Counted from the stretch's first letter, positions 1-12,022 are shown. The stretch is DNA of 64,000 nucleotides from Chytridium lagenaria (GCA_025449115.1 JAHLKC010000019.1:62001-126000), one strand, 5' to 3'. The notes: a model not told the origin generated them from the letters alone. Made by a program: numbers and translations.

Positions 1-762
1 TCATTTAATTGGGCTCAACGTTGAGCGTGACGTTGAGCCCGGATGACACGGTTAAAGAGCGGACGGTGCTTATCGGAATGTGATCAGGTGATGTGGTTTT
101 TTGGTGAGCGGACAGTGATGTGTTTTATTAGGAGGTTTAGCGGTGAGGAGGGAGGGGGAAAGATGTGGAGAGGTATGTGGTGTTGAGTGTGGTGACAGCT
201 CTAACCGGTGAAGGAAAATGGGAGGGGAAGAATGGGATGGTCGGGCGAGTTTATCGGCTGGGATTAGTAGTATCAAGATGAAGATGAAGAGCGGTCGTGG
301 TTCAAGGGAAAGAGAAATGATATTGATATATAACAAAATAAATAAGCGATGTATCTCATTTGTGTGTGTGTTGTTATGAAATATATTTTAATGCACATTC
401 CGCCATACACAAAAGTGATCTAACAGCAGTGTCGTTCTTATTAGAATAGAAAACTCTGAAGGTCTTGAAATATCAATATCTTAGTCCCGTCCACTACTCC
501 CAACTACTCTCTTCAATAAAAAAAAATAATCTTGCAAACTCGATATATATTTTCATACGTGGTCGCAGGCTGAAGAACAAAAACACGAGAAGAAAAAATT
601 ATAGTCGCCACCACACCCCGAAAAAAATAAAGGTCTACACTTCCATGAAAATAATAATAAAATGACATCCTTATCCATAGCTCTCCCGCTTTAAAGGGTT
701 GGCCCGGCCCTAAAAAAAACAAACGATTAACTCCACTTCACACCTTCAAATCAATTCTCCAC
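1..762. other. Intergenic, AT-rich, no gene recognised
   Basis: No convincing coding exon was found here on either strand. The open frames are low in complexity and do not resemble known proteins. A perfect inverted repeat sits at 11-40 and is listed separately. A short TG run lies near 361-370, and A/T-rich stretches follow around 520-660. The right part is probably the 3' flank of the PEP carboxykinase gene that ends at 763. Confidence 0.5.
11..40. repeat. Perfect 11-bp inverted repeat (stem-loop)
   Basis: The left arm at 11-21 (gggctcaacgt) is exactly complementary to the right arm at 30-40 (acgttgagccc), with an 8-base loop. The stem is GC-rich within AT-rich surroundings, so it stands out. 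No coding sequence is attached to it in this window. It could be a transcript-end hairpin or part of a repeat that continues left of the window. Confidence 0.6.
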
Positions 763-3026
763 TTACTTTACAAGGTCCTTGGCCCCCTTCCCATCTTGAA
801 ACTTTGCGAAATTCGAGATAAACAAATCCGCCAACTTCTTCACCTCCGCCTTAAACTCTGTCTCAGACGACCAAGCTTTGGCCGGGTTCAAAATCTTATC
901 CGGCACACCCTCAATACCCCCCTGCGGGATCGTCAGATTGAACACGGGGAACGTTCCAGGGTTCTTCTGGATGCTTTTTTCAAGTGTTCCGTCATGAATC
1001 TAAAAAAGATTCGGGGTTAGTCGGTGTGGAGACGAGAAAAAAAGAGGTGGGGGGGGGATTGCTTACAGCGTCAATGATGGCACGTGAATACTTCAAGTTA
1101 ATACGAGATCCAACTCCGTATTTCCCACCCGTCCAACCCGTGTTGATAAGCCATACATTCGCTTTATGCGCCTTCATCTTCTCCGCAAGCATCTCTGCAT
1201 ACTTGATGGGATGCCACACCAAAAACGGTTGACCGAAACACGCCGAAAACGTGGCTTGCGGTTCTGTCACGCCTTCTTCGGTTCCAGCAATCTAATGATT
1301 AAAAGGTTATTAAAAGAGGAAGGGAAGAGAGAGCGGATTTTGTACCTTTGCGGTGTAGCCAGAGATGAAATGGTACATGGATTGTTCGGGAGTGAGCTTG
1401 GAGACGGGAGGGAGGACTCCAAAGGCGTCGCAGGTGAGGAGAATGATGTTTTCGGGGTGGCCGCCGACGCAAGGGATCTTGGCGTTCGGGATATACTCTA
1501 ATCACGAAGTTAACTCGCCATTAATTTAAGAGAAGGGATTGAACTCACCAATAGGGTAGGAAGCACTATTCATAGTTTTAAATGCGCGGAAAAGGAAGAC
1601 GAATCAGTTCCCCCATAAAGAGGTATTGAGAAAAGTAATGATGGAGAAAACATGCCCTTACCCGCGTGTTCTCTGTGATCTTCTTACTATGATAATCCAC
1701 CACGCCATTCTCATCCAATATCACATTCTCCAAAATCGATCCAAAACGAATCGCCGAGAAAATCTCAGGTTCCTTCTCATACGACAGATCAATGGCTTTA
1801 GCGTAGCAACCCTGTTTAACAAGGTATTAACAATTAGAAAAGCGATAAAACTTGTGGGGAGGTGTGATGGAGGGGCTTACTCCTTCAATATTAAAAACAC
1901 CCTCGTCGGACCAACAGTGCTCGTTCGTCGCCGATGAGAGCACGGTGGGGTCAGCCGAGAGAGTGGTCTTGCCGGTACCGGAAAGACCGAAGAAGAGGGA
2001 GACCTTGGAGATGTTAGATTTGGGGATGTGGTTGGAAACGTACATCTTTCTTTTTGAAACCTTCGTTTGCGGATGCGTGAAGAGATAGAACACCCTTCAA
2101 GGGCATGAGGTAATGCATAACGGTGAAAGACTCTGTATTGAGAGCCTATTGTTAGATAAATCACACATAAAAGGTCTCATCCGCATAAGTAAACAACTCA
2201 CCCTTTCTTCATTTCACCAGCACTAGAAGAAAAAAACCACGTATTAATACAAGTTCGACACCGCCATTAAAACCAAAGTCAATACACCACTATTCCGTTC
2301 CCAGAATCACAAACTCCTTCTTCTCAAACGACAATGCTACCGATGTTGGGGAAGTTACCCCCTTTGTCATCACATTCGCCGGAAACTGCCCAGCATTGTA
2401 AATGGTAAAGTCGGGTTCCCCAAAAGTTCTTGAGCTCTTCAGGAGTTGGCCGAATCAACATGTTGGTCATAAACAGGGCATGGTAAGCGCGGGAGCAGAC
2501 AACGCGGATCTTGAGACGATGGAGAGGATCCCAGCCAGCAAACGCATCAATGATGTCTGTAGGTAGGGTCAAGTCAGTATGACTCATCAATATGAGCAGG
2601 AAGGCCTACATAGACGGTCTTTAGTCCCAAGATAATCCATCGCCCTCTGTCTATTCGCAGCAAACGATTCCTCTGACAGCTCCACATTCACTGGTCCCCA
2701 CCAAACATTATCCTTATGTCTATCCTCCCTCACAATACGTTTATCAGATGGACTTCGACCCGTCTTGAGACCCGAGTAAGCGGCGAGCGTCCCGCTGGTA
2801 GTGATTCGCGTGCCGCCTTCGTTACGGATGGCATCCTCGTAACAGACGGCTGGGACGGGTTGCGGATGAGGTCGGTGCGTTCGGAGCGGAGGCCAGTGAC
2901 TTTGTGTATGGAAGTCTTCCAGGAATCTGTGTGCGTGGTTAGGATGATGAGGGTTGATAAGTAGAGGAAGATACCGTTGGAGGTGGTTGCCATGAACCGC
3001 CCGAAGGACCGAGGCGTTGCGGACAT
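763..3026 (-). CDS. PCK1: Phosphoenolpyruvate carboxykinase (ATP)
   Basis: This enzyme converts oxaloacetate and ATP to phosphoenolpyruvate, ADP and CO2, the committed step of gluconeogenesis in the cytosol. The gene is split into several exons. Recognisable blocks in order are [43 protein letters not shown], the kinase P-loop [34 protein letters not shown] and LNPAKAW, as in yeast Pck1. The ATG at 3026 gives about 41 residues before the VCYED block, close to the yeast length, if a short intron at about 2931-2978 is removed. A second in-frame ATG lies at 2993. Two single-base frame breaks are needed, near 2845 and near 2050 (after an A-rich run just before the P-loop exon). These look like sequence errors because the protein is conserved on both sides. 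Confidence 0.95.
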
Positions 3027-5163
3027 GATTATGCGCGGGGTTTATGGCGACAGCATTAAGGCGGGCAGTTGCCCATACGCAACAACGCGAAGCATGCTGG
3101 TATGTTGCCGAAAGCAATTGAAAGCTTAGGAGATGGTTCCTCGAGTGTAGGGCACAAGAATGAGAAATGCGATCCGTTGCAGCAAGAGCTGATCAACACA
3201 AATGGTGATTGCAAGAATGTAGAATGAGTTTGTCGAATAACAGCGGACTCTGATGAGTTAATTTTTGAATGCTTGGGAAACTAAATGATGGACCCATCAT
3301 CCAAAACAAACCCAAGCTGAAAGTATCAAAGACCTTGCCGACATCCACGAGCGATACGTTGGAACCTATGAAATTACAACAGATGGAGCAGTTGAAGATG
3401 AGAAACTCTGAATGCTCATTTCAATGCTCATTTGAAGATAGAACGGGGCTGATGATCGGCGGTTGGCAAGAAAAGTCACATTGCCTAAGACACCTCTTCC
3501 TCTTTTTTCATACGAAACACAAAAATGCAATATCGTATAAATCATGACATTATTAAACTTTATATATCTTCTGCATTAGACAACATGATAAACAATGTCA
3601 AACTTTTCCCATCCAATTTCTTCCTGCACGTAAATAGTCGAACAACCCATTATCAAAACCTCATTTACTTCCTCATTATAACCCATCTTCCAGCAATATC
3701 ATTCTCCTTATCAAAGCCATCATCTCTTGGAAAGTACTTTCCCCACTTCCCTCCACTTCCCTAAACCTTGTGCAATGCAATATAAACACTCCTTGAAACG
3801 ACCGAAAAATCCAGGCTCGACGTCGAAGGTCGACGTCGAACCGACCCTGTTTGGATGTGTGGGAACTGCTCAGTCTCATTTAAGGTTAAAAATAACTCAC
3901 CATAATTACGCGAAAAGACCGTGTTAAACGTGGTGAACTCAGTGGCTAAGCACATGTCAGAACAATTATAATTCCCGAGGGTAACGGAAGAGACACTTCC
4001 CAAATGTCCAGACTTCAACCACCACCGCAAGTCGCGACAAATTCGGTACTGTATGAATATGTGCTATGCTGTAATCTTGGCAGTCTCATCGTAAGCCGAT
4101 AATCGCGAAAGCGTATAGTCTTGAATACGTCCGGTAGTTCGATAAACAAAATTTTCCAAAGAAACAATGACATATATAAGAACTTGATGATACCACTTGT
4201 GATAAAGCTAGATGGAACTGGTTAGCATGCCAGACAGCTGTCATCAGTGAAATAGGAAGAATTGTGTCAGAAAGAACAATTCAATTACTCAACTGGTGTA
4301 GCAGAAATTATTATAGAATGACGTGTAGGGATGAGCCTGAAGGAAAGAATCGATGAAAGTACTCTGCTCATTGGATGCTCTTGCTATCTCTTGACATAAA
4401 AATGGTGGATGCGACATGATGAAGAACTCTGATCGAAGGCGAATATGATAATGCTGGATGGAAGGCGTGGATAATCAGATGGTCTGGTAAATAGAACACT
4501 TGAACGAAGGCTTGCCCTGTATGCGAAGTGACTGCACGAAAGGATGAGGAACAGATATTTAATGACCAAATGAGAAAATCTCACCCATGACTTCACGCGA
4601 CTAACAAGGAGACGAATTGAGCTGGGAGAGGTCAACTAAGATGGGGGACTACATCATGCAGAAAGAAGTGGAAAGGACGGGGGTTTATAATAAGGTTTTG
4701 GTCTAAGAATGAACAGTAGCAAAAACGATGGATCTTGCTGGTGGAGGGTATGTGGAGAAATGAAGGGTATGTAGAGAAACAATGGAAAATGCAGAAGGGT
4801 AGTGGTGCTTTATATGCGATGAGGTGGGGCTGCTAAGGAGGCGTGAAGGTCATATGCCGATTAATCAACGCGTATACTTTGTGCCTCTTATGCTGCAGGT
4901 GACTCTCCCCATAACGAAACTTAACCATAAGGGAGAAAATCCATGCGAAGAGGTGGTTCACTCAGTGGTCGAGCCGCGGAATGTGGGTATTGTATATAGA
5001 AATGAGTGAATAAATAGGTGGTTAAGTATGGTGGTCAAGCATGAGCTGGGACTGGGAGCCTTGATCGACTAATTATGCCAAACGTCGATGCAACAGGTAA
5101 ATAGTCAGAGGAAGTTTGGGTCCTTGCAATCTGTGGGTGTTCGAACCATTTCTTTAAAAAATC
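3027..5163. other. Gene-poor intergenic region
   Basis: About 2.1 kb without a recognisable gene. The open frames are short and show no family similarity. A palindromic decamer, TCGACGTCGA, occurs twice, at 3817-3826 and 3830-3839. A short direct repeat (atgctcattt) lies near 3411-3435. The left end should hold the PEP carboxykinase promoter. Confidence 0.5.
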
Positions 5164-6199
5164 ATGTTGCTCACCCTTGCAACTGAGCTTATCGAGAAAT
5201 GCCTCTCACCTCTCCACCCCACACGAAGTGTTTCGTCTCCGCAGGTTGTGCCGTCAATCCCACTCCATCATCACTAGCATCGTTAGCACCCACAGTTTCG
5301 CTGATGCGAACCTCTGACTTTTCTGGATATCCCAATCGACATCCAAGCCTTCATGATGTCGCCACCCGATCTGCAGCCATACCTTTGTACATGCGACAGG
5401 TTCAATCCATTAACTGGAGCCATCTGAACATATATTACTACACGGCCATGATAATCTTGGGACAGAGAGCACCAATGGTGTCCTTAGAAATGTTTACGGA
5501 TCCTTCCAACTGCCCTTTTAAGTCTAGAGTAATAGGGACGCCTACCAAATCTTTTGACCGTCTTTCACCCAATGCAGTAGCCATTTCAAGAGCACTGATC
5601 TCTGCCTTTGACATATACGACCTCAAGCTTGCCAAAGCACCGAGAGACACGTTCTCTTGGATATACATTGTCGACGATCTCCCATTTTTGCAACGTCTGT
5701 TACCCACAACTCGAAACCATCACAGATCCTACACGCTTCGATATCGACAAATCTGCAGACCTTGTTCCCCGCTATAACTCCATCTCCATCCTCCGCTTTT
5801 TCTTGAAAACGAAGTCAACATCGACACTGTAAATATTCTCCAAGAATCCTTCGCCGGAGTCATATTGAACCCGTTGAGCTTCTCCTCGAGTTTCAAAGGT
5901 ACACTTTAGACAGTGAATTTATCACCGGATGTGCCATTTATGGGAAAGTGGAGATGTTGGAGTGGGGCGATGAGTCGTTCTGCCATATCGGCGGATCAAA
6001 GTGTTTTGTTTTTGGCTTGTGGGAATGCCGCCAATTTGGGCATGTTAGTATGGTGGAGTTTTTATTAGAGAATTCAAAGGTTGCGGGGGAGGAGGTAAAA
6101 GTGGAGGCTGCACAGGCGGTCCTCAATTCTAATCTTGTACATATGTTGGTTGATGAGCCGAAAAAGAGGGAAAGGATATTGGCGTTGTTATGGGGTTAA
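5164..6199 (+). CDS. F-box/ankyrin-like protein, frame-disrupted
   Basis: The start at 5164 opens with a leucine-rich stretch (LATELIEKCL...LHPTR) that recalls a degenerate F-box. About 110 bases later another frame reads LRRLCRQSHSIITSIVSTHS, the usual continuation of such proteins. Further pieces in changing frames read RALISAFDIYDLKLAKA, ISILRFFL, TGCAIYGKVEMLEW and GHVSMVEFLLEN. The last two look like ankyrin-type helices. Ankyrin-like proteins of this layout are numerous in chytrid genomes. The reading frame changes several times without good splice signals, so this is either a decayed family member or a gene hit by several indels. The assignment rests on pattern likeness only. Confidence 0.4.
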
Positions 6200-6436
6200 A
6201 ACTGTTAAGAGTTGATTACTTTTACCGTCGGTTACTCTTTATATTTTACATAAGTTATTAATTATTTAATAACGCTAATATGAGCTAGAATTAATATATG
6301 CATTGACCACAAAATCATGGTATTTCTTGTTTTATTTCTGGTCGAAAGTTTTTTACAAAAGATAAACGTTCAAATCAACGTCAAAAAACTGTTTTTTATA
6401 TAAGAAAAAGAGAGAGGCGCGTTGTGGCGACGGGGT

Positions 6437-6757
6437 TTACTGGTAACAGGCCCTTTCAAGGACTCCCTTAAGCTCGCCCAGCCTCTTCTGCAAAGCCGAC
6501 GTCTCAGATGTCGGACACGCAGCGATAGCGGGTCCGATAAACTTACCAAGGTTGTTTGTATCGCAGGCCTCGCATGCATTTGACGTGGTGAAGCCGGAAT
6601 TGAAGGCGGCAAGAGTGCATGGGAAATCGCGAAGGTTGGCGTTGGCGGCGGCCGAGACGCGGTCATCCTGGCAGTTGGGGGGAGGGCCGGAAGGTATGGC
6701 GCTGCTGAGGATAGCGATACAATTTAGGAGAAGAGAGAGGATGATGTTTGACTGCAT
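6437..6757 (-). CDS. Small secreted cysteine-rich protein
   Basis: An uninterrupted 106-residue frame. It begins with a typical signal peptide: Met, then a long hydrophobic run (IILSLLLNCIAILSSA) ending near Ala20. The mature part of about 85 residues has six cysteines (NC, FPC, NAC, EAC, AAC and RAC near the C-terminus), enough for three disulphides, and no second membrane segment. No family was recognised. Size, export signal and even Cys count fit the broad group of fungal small secreted proteins, but function cannot be inferred. The C-terminal half (KRLGELKGVLERAC) is probably helical. It sits alone between the F-box/ankyrin-like gene and the carboxypeptidase gene. Confidence 0.7.
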   Translation of the reverse strand: MQSNIILSLLLNCIAILSSAIPSGPPPNCQDDRVSAAANANLRDFPCTLAAFNSGFTTSNACEACDTNNLGKFIGPAIAACPTSETSALQKRLGELKGVLERACYQ

Positions 6758-7128
6758 TGTTGGTGGATTCTATGACAAAGTGCTTTCAAATATAATAAAC
6801 GTGAAGTATAAGTATATATTATACTTCGATAAAGGGGATTGACGCGGGCATGAGGTCCCTTTTATAAGGAAAAGCGCTAGATGGGCTTTCACCTCTAATC
6901 TGGTGGCTATGGACGAACGGGGGCCGATGAAATGTTCCGCTTGGTTCACATCTAACCCTGTCCATCTGCATTTTTATACGGACTCTGAATAGGTTGAGGT
7001 GTTTTCCTGAAGAAAGGATAAAAGTACGCGTAATGCGAAGCTAATTATTATCAGGTGAATATTATTTGTATGTAAATACATTATAATATGTGTCATCAAA
7101 AATCGCACAAAGAATTGGGTCAACCTCC
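6758..7128. other. Intergenic, likely promoter of the small secreted protein
   Basis: The 371 bases between the start of the secreted-protein gene and the end of the carboxypeptidase gene contain no recognisable coding sequence. The part next to 6758 is AT-rich and would hold the promoter of the minus-strand gene. Confidence 0.4.
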
Positions 7129-10100
7129 TCATTCCAACTCAAACACCCTCTGCGTATCCCAAGGCTTTCTCCGCCTTCTCTCTTCTCTTCTCACAGGGCG
7201 CTCCACCTCATAAGCCTTCTTCCTCGGCTTTGAAAATAACATGTGTACAAGTGTATCCGTGCTATATTCCATCTGCTGCACAGGCACTACATGGCGTGAC
7301 GGAGATCTGCGGCCAATGATTGGACGGTGACCATAAGAGATGGATGTGAGAAGCTTGGTGACATCACGCTGTCCATCTAAAAGCGTTGGTTCAACGGATA
7401 AAAAAGCCGAAAGCAAAAAAAACAAAAAAAAAAAGGCTCAGTATAAACAGAAAATAAAGGACTTTTATTTACCAAAAGTTTCTCTAAAATCTTCTATTGT
7501 CTCTGTCTTTGATCTCACTTCCGCCGCCTTTTGCGATGCGATAGATTCCGTCAACGATTCAACCGACACGTCCGTTTCAACAATAGGTAACCGTGAAGGT
7601 TTCGCCAATTCCGATCTTGACCGAATGCGTCGCTGGTGAGTGGTTTTGACGAGGGTTTTGATGGAGCTGGTACACGGATTGCAGGTTGACGGAATGAGGT
7701 GTTATGGGTGACGGGCATGGCGTAGATTGCCAGTTGACGGGGCGTCTGGGGATATGGAAGGCTTCTGGCGTGACAAGGCTTCAAGAGAGCTTTGACGTGG
7801 CTTTAATTGTATTAATGTATGGATATATCATTAGACGTACGGCGAGCTCAAGCATGATGGCGTTCATATTAGGAGCCATTTGGTGGGTTTTGACGGTTTG
7901 CGTTATATTACCTGGGGTTGGTGAACATTACCATATCTGGAAGAAGAAAAAAACTTACCATAGCAGATTGCGGTCTTTTTCTTACTTCCGGCTCTAAATT
8001 TACCCTTAGTCTCGGCTTCAGTTCCACGTTCTTTTGAGTACGCTGCTACAAGTTCAATTACCCCCCATAACAACCTGGAAAGTACTTACAGCCTGCCTCT
8101 CAATCAATGTGGATCTAGATCCAGTAGCTGACGCTGGTCTTGAACCATGGACAGAAGCACTCCCATTCGTCTGCGAAACAGCCATCTGCCGTGCAACATC
8201 CACAATCCTTCTTTTTCTTTACCTTCTTTTTTACAACTTTGATACGGAGCATTTCATCGTCGGATGTCGTTTCCGATTCACTGTTTTGTCAAATGAAAAC
8301 CAGTCATTTAGTATTTAAAAATAGAAATAAACGATGGAGCCAAATTCTACCTCAAATCCGGCAACAGTTCTCTCTCCCCCCTGCCCAATCCCTCCATAAT
8401 TTCCCTCCTAACCTCCTCACAACCCTCGCCACATAAATACCTCCAAATCGCCTTCCCAACCTCCTCACCCATTTCTTCTAGATCCCTTACCCTGAAATGT
8501 CCCCTCTCCGAATCTCCGCAGAACTTGCCTCAAGCGTGAAACTGTCCATCACGTTAAACTCTTTCCGAACAGTGATACGACCCGTGCCTTCTTTCGATTT
8601 CTGCATCTTAAATTGACAGGAACGGAAATGAAATATAGGCGTTAAGCGGGAGAGGAGTAAGGGGAAAATGCGTTCGCGGTAGAGGTCTGGGTGGGGAGAG
8701 GTTGAGCGAGAGGACTGTGAGATGGACGGGTAGGTGTGAAGGGGACGACCGGGCAACCATATATGAAGATGCCGTGTTTGCGGTTGTGACCGTGAATATC
8801 GCAGAAGAGGAGGATGTTTCGGGCGGTTGAGGTGCGTGAGATCATTGATTTTAGTGAGTGGATTTCAGGGGTATTAGCTAAAGACCATGCCGCGGGTTTA
8901 CGCCAGTGGCGATTAAGATCGTAACCGAGTAGGTTGCAGCGATACTGTGAGAAAAAAAAGGAACGCGTAAATATTCAAGCCAATAAAAACACACAAAAAT
9001 AAGGGAGATAGTTACATTTCCTATAATCACTCCATCCGGATTGATCATAGGTACAACCTTCACAACAAACCTCTCCTAATCTCCCTAGCCTCCCTACTTC
9101 CCCCCGTCAAAAACCACATTAACCCTTTCACCACAAACGACGCATTACTCTCCCCCGGATGACACCTTGCCGTCACAATCACACCCCTGCGCTCTTCTAA
9201 TTCTCTGGGGGTTTTCGCCGTAGCTGTGATCGACACCATATCAATATGATTTCCGGCGACAGTTTTGCCGATAACAGTGTGACGGAGATAGGGGGCCGGA
9301 GGGGATCAAGTTTAAGGAAATAAAGGTCGCGCTGGAGATGGGTGTAGCTGTAGGGATAGCAGTGGGAGAGGTAGATTGTATCGTTGGGGTGGGGAGTTGT
9401 GAGTGTGAAGGTGAGGGTGTGGGACGGGTGATCGTCGGTGGTTGTGGATGGAGTTTTGTAGTAGTCGATATTGGTGCCGGATCTATGCCACCCAATTCCT
9501 TAGAGCAATTAGCATACGGCATATGACATTGATAAAACTATTACCTTTTTCCTCTGCAACCCTTTCCGAATACACCAAAGGCCTCAAACCCCGACCATAC
9601 AAACTCTTTGGTTTCATCAAATTCACTATCTCAAACCGATACTGACATCCCTCCACCATCCCCTTCAGCCTGAAGAAATACCACTGCGTATGTCCCTTTG
9701 TGCTTGAATCTCTCCTCAAGTAAAGCTCATACCGTGTTGGGCCTACACGGATCGCTGTGGTAAGGTTACCGCTTTCAAAGCGGGATTCAAAGTCAAGAGC
9801 AGGGGGGTCGGTGTGGTCAGTGGGTATGGGACCGTTGTTAAAGACGGTATAGGGAGTGAATAGAGCGTGGAATTTTCGAGGTTCTAAGAGTGTTAGGTGG
9901 AGGCTTTGGGGGAAGACGAACCGGGTTTTTGGGACCAGAAGGGTTCTGCATGTGTTGGTGGAGGGGCTGTGAGAGACGGCGGCTCAATTGCCGGAGAAAA
10001 CCCGTCAGGCCTGATTAAAGAGGAAAAGTAAGACGTGGTGTTTGCATCGTAAACAATAGAGCTGGTTACCATATTGCCTCCACAATCTTTTCCTCAACAG

Positions 10101-10788
10101 TGCGTAATGGCGGAGGTTCTGGCAGGACGGATTTTTTGTGTTGCTTGGGAAGCCGTAATCTTGGTGCATCTGCTATGTTCGCGTCAGAAAGAAATTCATG
10201 GATTCGGCGTACCCCTTTCCTCATCTCCAGAAGTATCGGTCCCCCCATCCGACGAAGCATCATATTCTCCAACATCATCATCCTCATTCTGTCTCTCCCC
10301 ATCCTCTGTCCGAAACGAAAACCAAGACGGAACCGCTGATATCCCCTCCGGCCGTTTCCGGCAAAGCGACGACATACCCTACATAGTTTTAACACAAAAC
10401 TATGAAGTGCCCATACCTCCTTCCTCCATACATCCGCCCAAATCTCCTCCGGAAACATCTTTCTCATCCTCTCATCATCACACTCATCAGGCCCTGTCGT
10501 AGTCGACCTTCGTCTCACTTCCGACACTGAATCCAGACTCCACTCGAAATCCATCGAACGAGACCTCAACAACTCTCTTGACACTGCTGCAACGCTCTTT
10601 CCGCTGACAATGACTCGTTCCCCGAGTTCCTCCATCACCATCCGTCTCACATCGCGAGGACGTGGGAATGCAGCTGTTACGATAGGTTTCGTCTTCGGGA
10701 TCACTCCCTTGACGGTGGGTTTTTGAGGTGCAATAGGCTTTGGAGGAGTTGGAGATGTCAGCATTCCGTACTTTTGCTTTGGGTCCAT
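7129..10788 (-). CDS. Cytosolic carboxypeptidase (Nna1/AGTPBP-like, peptidase M14)
   Basis: Enzymes of this family remove glutamates from the tails of tubulin and other proteins. Visible in order: an unstructured N-terminus; the family N-domain (FESGNL...TKGHTQWYFF, FEIVNLMKPKSLYGRG, RPLVYSE); the zinc pair His and Glu in RCHPGESNASF; VVPMINPDGVIIGN; YDLNRHWRKP; CDIHGHNRKHGIFIYG with the third zinc ligand; SKEGTGR; and the catalytic Glu in FTLEAS. A basic, proline-rich tail ends at 7129. The ATG at 10788 is the first in the N-terminal exon. Several introns interrupt the gene. A one-base break near 8522 (a missing T) shifts the frame just after FTLEAS, and the downstream frame continues correctly (RVRDLEEMG). 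Tubulin deglutamylation would fit a flagellated cell. Confidence 0.85.
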
Positions 10789-10835
10789 GTCAGCGTCGTT
10801 AACGTCACACACGGGCGAAAAACCATCAAACTGCA
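10789..10835. promoter_or_regulatory. Very short divergent intergenic spacer
   Basis: The start codons of the carboxypeptidase (10788, minus) and of the small mitochondrial-type protein (10836, plus) are only 47 bases apart and point away from each other. The two genes must share promoter sequence or have promoters that overlap the other gene. No specific factor site is claimed. Confidence 0.45.
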
Positions 10836-11213
10836 ATGCTTCTTCGGCGGTTCACCACAACCATTGCTCAGAGCATTAAACCTGCTCCAAAACCATCTGT
10901 AAAAGACAACAACCCGAGCTTCATTGTGGGATTGGGCATGCTGTCGTTATCAGGGGTATCGTTGGCGTTAGGTATGGTTTTATAAAGAGTATAAGGATAT
11001 TGTTATTGATGTTGAATAGCGTACCATATGGTGGATTTGGAAAAGGCTGTGAAGGAGACGATGGTAAAGCATGAGGAGTTTGTTGGAGATGCGGGGAAGA
11101 GGATCGAGTGTCTTGAGGCGAGGATCAAGATGTTGGAGGCTGGGGCGAGGGGCGGGGATAAGGGTGCGACAAGTCCGAAGACGTCGGCATCTTGGTTTGC
11201 GGGGAAAGCATGA
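10836..11213 (+). CDS. Small mitochondrial-type membrane protein with coiled coil
   Basis: Two exons (10836-10971 and 11020-11213, with a GT...AG intron of 48 bases) give about 110 residues. The N-terminus MLLRRFTTTIAQSIK is basic, hydroxylated and free of acidic residues, as expected of a mitochondrial presequence. One hydrophobic segment follows (FIVGLGMLSLSGVSLALAY), then a charged helix likely to form a coiled coil (VKETMVKHEEFVGDAGKRIECLEARIKMLEAG), and a short Ser/Lys tail. The layout suggests an inner-membrane protein with one exposed helix. No family was recognised. It is divergent from the carboxypeptidase gene. Confidence 0.6.
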
Positions 11214-11521
11214 GACGTCTCAAGATAGAGTCCATACATATTGATCTGGTTGAGAATGTTGCTCTGTCTGTGGTTATTTACGTCTAAGTACGTGTGACGG
11301 ATATGAGATAGGGAGTTTTGACTATTCTGTTCCTGCGCGCGTGTAGCTATTACCCCGAATTTGGATCATTAATAGAAATATATTACCCATGTGCATCTAA
11401 GCTAGAGTGGAAAGTATGGCGACTAAGTAGGATGCCTCGTGTCATGGTCTCATCGCGCATTGACCAACTTCAAAGAAAAAAGCAAATTTTCAACCAACCC
11501 CTCTGCCATCCGTCCACTGCA

Positions 11522-11924
11522 ATGAGTGCTGCCTGGATCCCCGTCTTTCCAACAACCTCCGTGAGCTCCGCATCCACGTCAGCCAAACAAAGCCTGGCAG
11601 CCAAGGAGCAAGGTGCTGCCCCTTTGCATTAATTTTCGTCCTTTCTTACACATCTACAGGGATTTTATTAACCGCAATACCCCGAACTTCGTAAGGCAAA
11701 CCCCCAACCTACCCATCCTGATCCGCGAGGCGGCGTTTGTGGAGGCAAGAGCATTCGGACGTTACGGTAAGAAATCTCTGATTAGACAAGGTGTTTGATT
11801 GCTGATGTGTGGAATAGATTTTGGGGTCGAACGGAAGGTTGCATTGGAGGGATTGAGTGAGGCGGAGGTTGAGAGCAAGTTGAAGGAGTTGGCGGAGTCG
11901 AGGCCATCTGCGTCGCAACATTGA
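11522..11924 (+). CDS. NADH:ubiquinone oxidoreductase subunit NDUFA2/B8
   Basis: An accessory subunit of mitochondrial complex I with a thioredoxin-like fold. Three exons (11522-11612, 11660-11766, 11818-11924) give LRELRIHVSQTKPGSQGAR, DFINRNTPNFVRQTPNLP, ILIREAAFVEARAFGRYDFG and a C-terminal ALEGLSEAEVESKLKEL, matching the NDUFA2 family from end to end at about 98 residues. The ATG at 11522 (MSAAW) fits the family N-terminus, but the frame shifts at the C-run near 11540. One extra C there would join it to LRELRIH. That points to a homopolymer error rather than a pseudogene, because both introns and the rest of the protein are clean. Confidence 0.88.
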
Positions 11925-12022
11925 GTGGGAATAAACTTATCTATTGACCGTGGACGTAACGTGGGCTTGTAAAACTTCAGATGTATAGAGTGTAAGAAGA
12001 ACGGATAGGTTATGGTGGAGAG

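Noticed and set aside
70..336. An 88-codon minus-strand open frame at the left edge
   Set aside because: Low-complexity Pro/Ser/His composition, no family likeness and no splice partners; typical of a chance frame.
5130..5150. A GTTCGAACC block resembling a tRNA T-arm
   Set aside because: No matching acceptor stem, D-arm or anticodon arm could be laid out in the 70 bases around it. The same applies to the ttcgaacc near 32944.
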